Assembly: GCA_052298855.1 (NCBI GenBank)
Contig: DAVZXP010000011.1
Location: 1 to 21,481 of the forward strand
Length of the DNA: 21,481 nucleotides
From: Fimenecus sp052298855
GTDB lineage: Bacteria; Bacillota; Clostridia; Oscillospirales; Acutalibacteraceae
Reading direction: 5' to 3'
Below are positions 21,454 through 21,481 of this stretch, piece by piece. The notes under the pieces were generated by a model. It worked only from the letters and a program-made list of their open reading frames with translations. It was not told the origin of the DNA and searched no databases. The first letter of the stretch is position 1, and each line of letters opens with the position of its first letter. The translations under genes were made by a program, and so were the position numbers.

Positions 21454-21481
21454 TTGAGTAAATATTATTCTATACATGAAT
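21454..21481 (+). CDS. Start of a gene, possibly an IS607-type resolvase/transposase (window edge)
   Basis: TTG at 21454 follows AAAGGAG (21439-21445) by eight nt and opens a frame encoding MSKYYSIHE before the window ends. The start resembles the MxYYSIxEF opening of MerR-like helix-turn-helix domains in IS607 serine transposases, but nine residues cannot establish this. Other MerR-type or unrelated genes are possible. Confidence 0.4.

Overview
The window looks like part of a Lachnospiraceae-type gut Clostridia genome. It carries transposon/ICE genes of the Tn4451 kind (TnpV, TnpW, TnpX-like serine recombinases), low-to-medium GC, AAGGAGG-type ribosome binding sites, secreted proteins with Big2, InlB-type and FN3-type domains, and a selenium-dependent molybdenum hydroxylase accessory locus. 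The exact genus cannot be fixed from the sequence.

The layout, left to right, is as follows. (1) 1-1253 is the 3' part of a large serine recombinase gene lying at the edge of one mobile element (element B). (2) 1302-3343, minus strand, is the maintenance end of a second element (element A): a small Cys-rich protein, RepA_N, ParB, TnpW and the first ~66 codons of another serine recombinase. That recombinase is cut off where element B begins, so B appears nested in A. (3) 3344-3828 has no genes but holds about five degenerate 61-76 bp repeat units (iteron-like), a hairpin and a good promoter. (4) 3829-11226 is a plus-strand redox cassette: a LysR regulator, then an iron-sulfur flavoprotein, an aldo/keto reductase, an EFR1 flavodoxin-ferredoxin, an iron alcohol dehydrogenase, a second aldo/keto reductase, a flavodoxin lipoprotein, a short flavodoxin and a DUF4405 membrane protein. 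(5) 11358-12370 is transposon debris: tnpV on the minus strand, the tail of a PD-(D/E)XK (Rpn-type) gene, and an unidentified open fragment. (6) 12450-17524 is probably resident chromosome, with two large secreted proteins in a different codon style; the second gene is broken by a 10-N assembly gap. (7) 17672-21282 holds an NCS2 xanthine/uracil-type permease, yqeC, yqeB and moaC. (8) 21403-21481 has a promoter and the first codons of a further gene, perhaps an IS607-type resolvase.

The most distinctive unit is the LysR-controlled redox cassette carried between the tnpW and tnpV modules. It combines two NAD(P)H carbonyl reductases and a metal alcohol dehydrogenase with cytosolic Fe-S/flavin carriers, an extracytoplasmic flavodoxin lipoprotein and a multi-His membrane protein. 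I infer a mobile aldehyde/ketone or electrophile reduction system with a possible trans-membrane electron branch; its substrate is not evident. On the right, the permease and the Mo/Se cofactor genes point to import and hydroxylation of a purine, although the hydroxylase subunits are not in the window.
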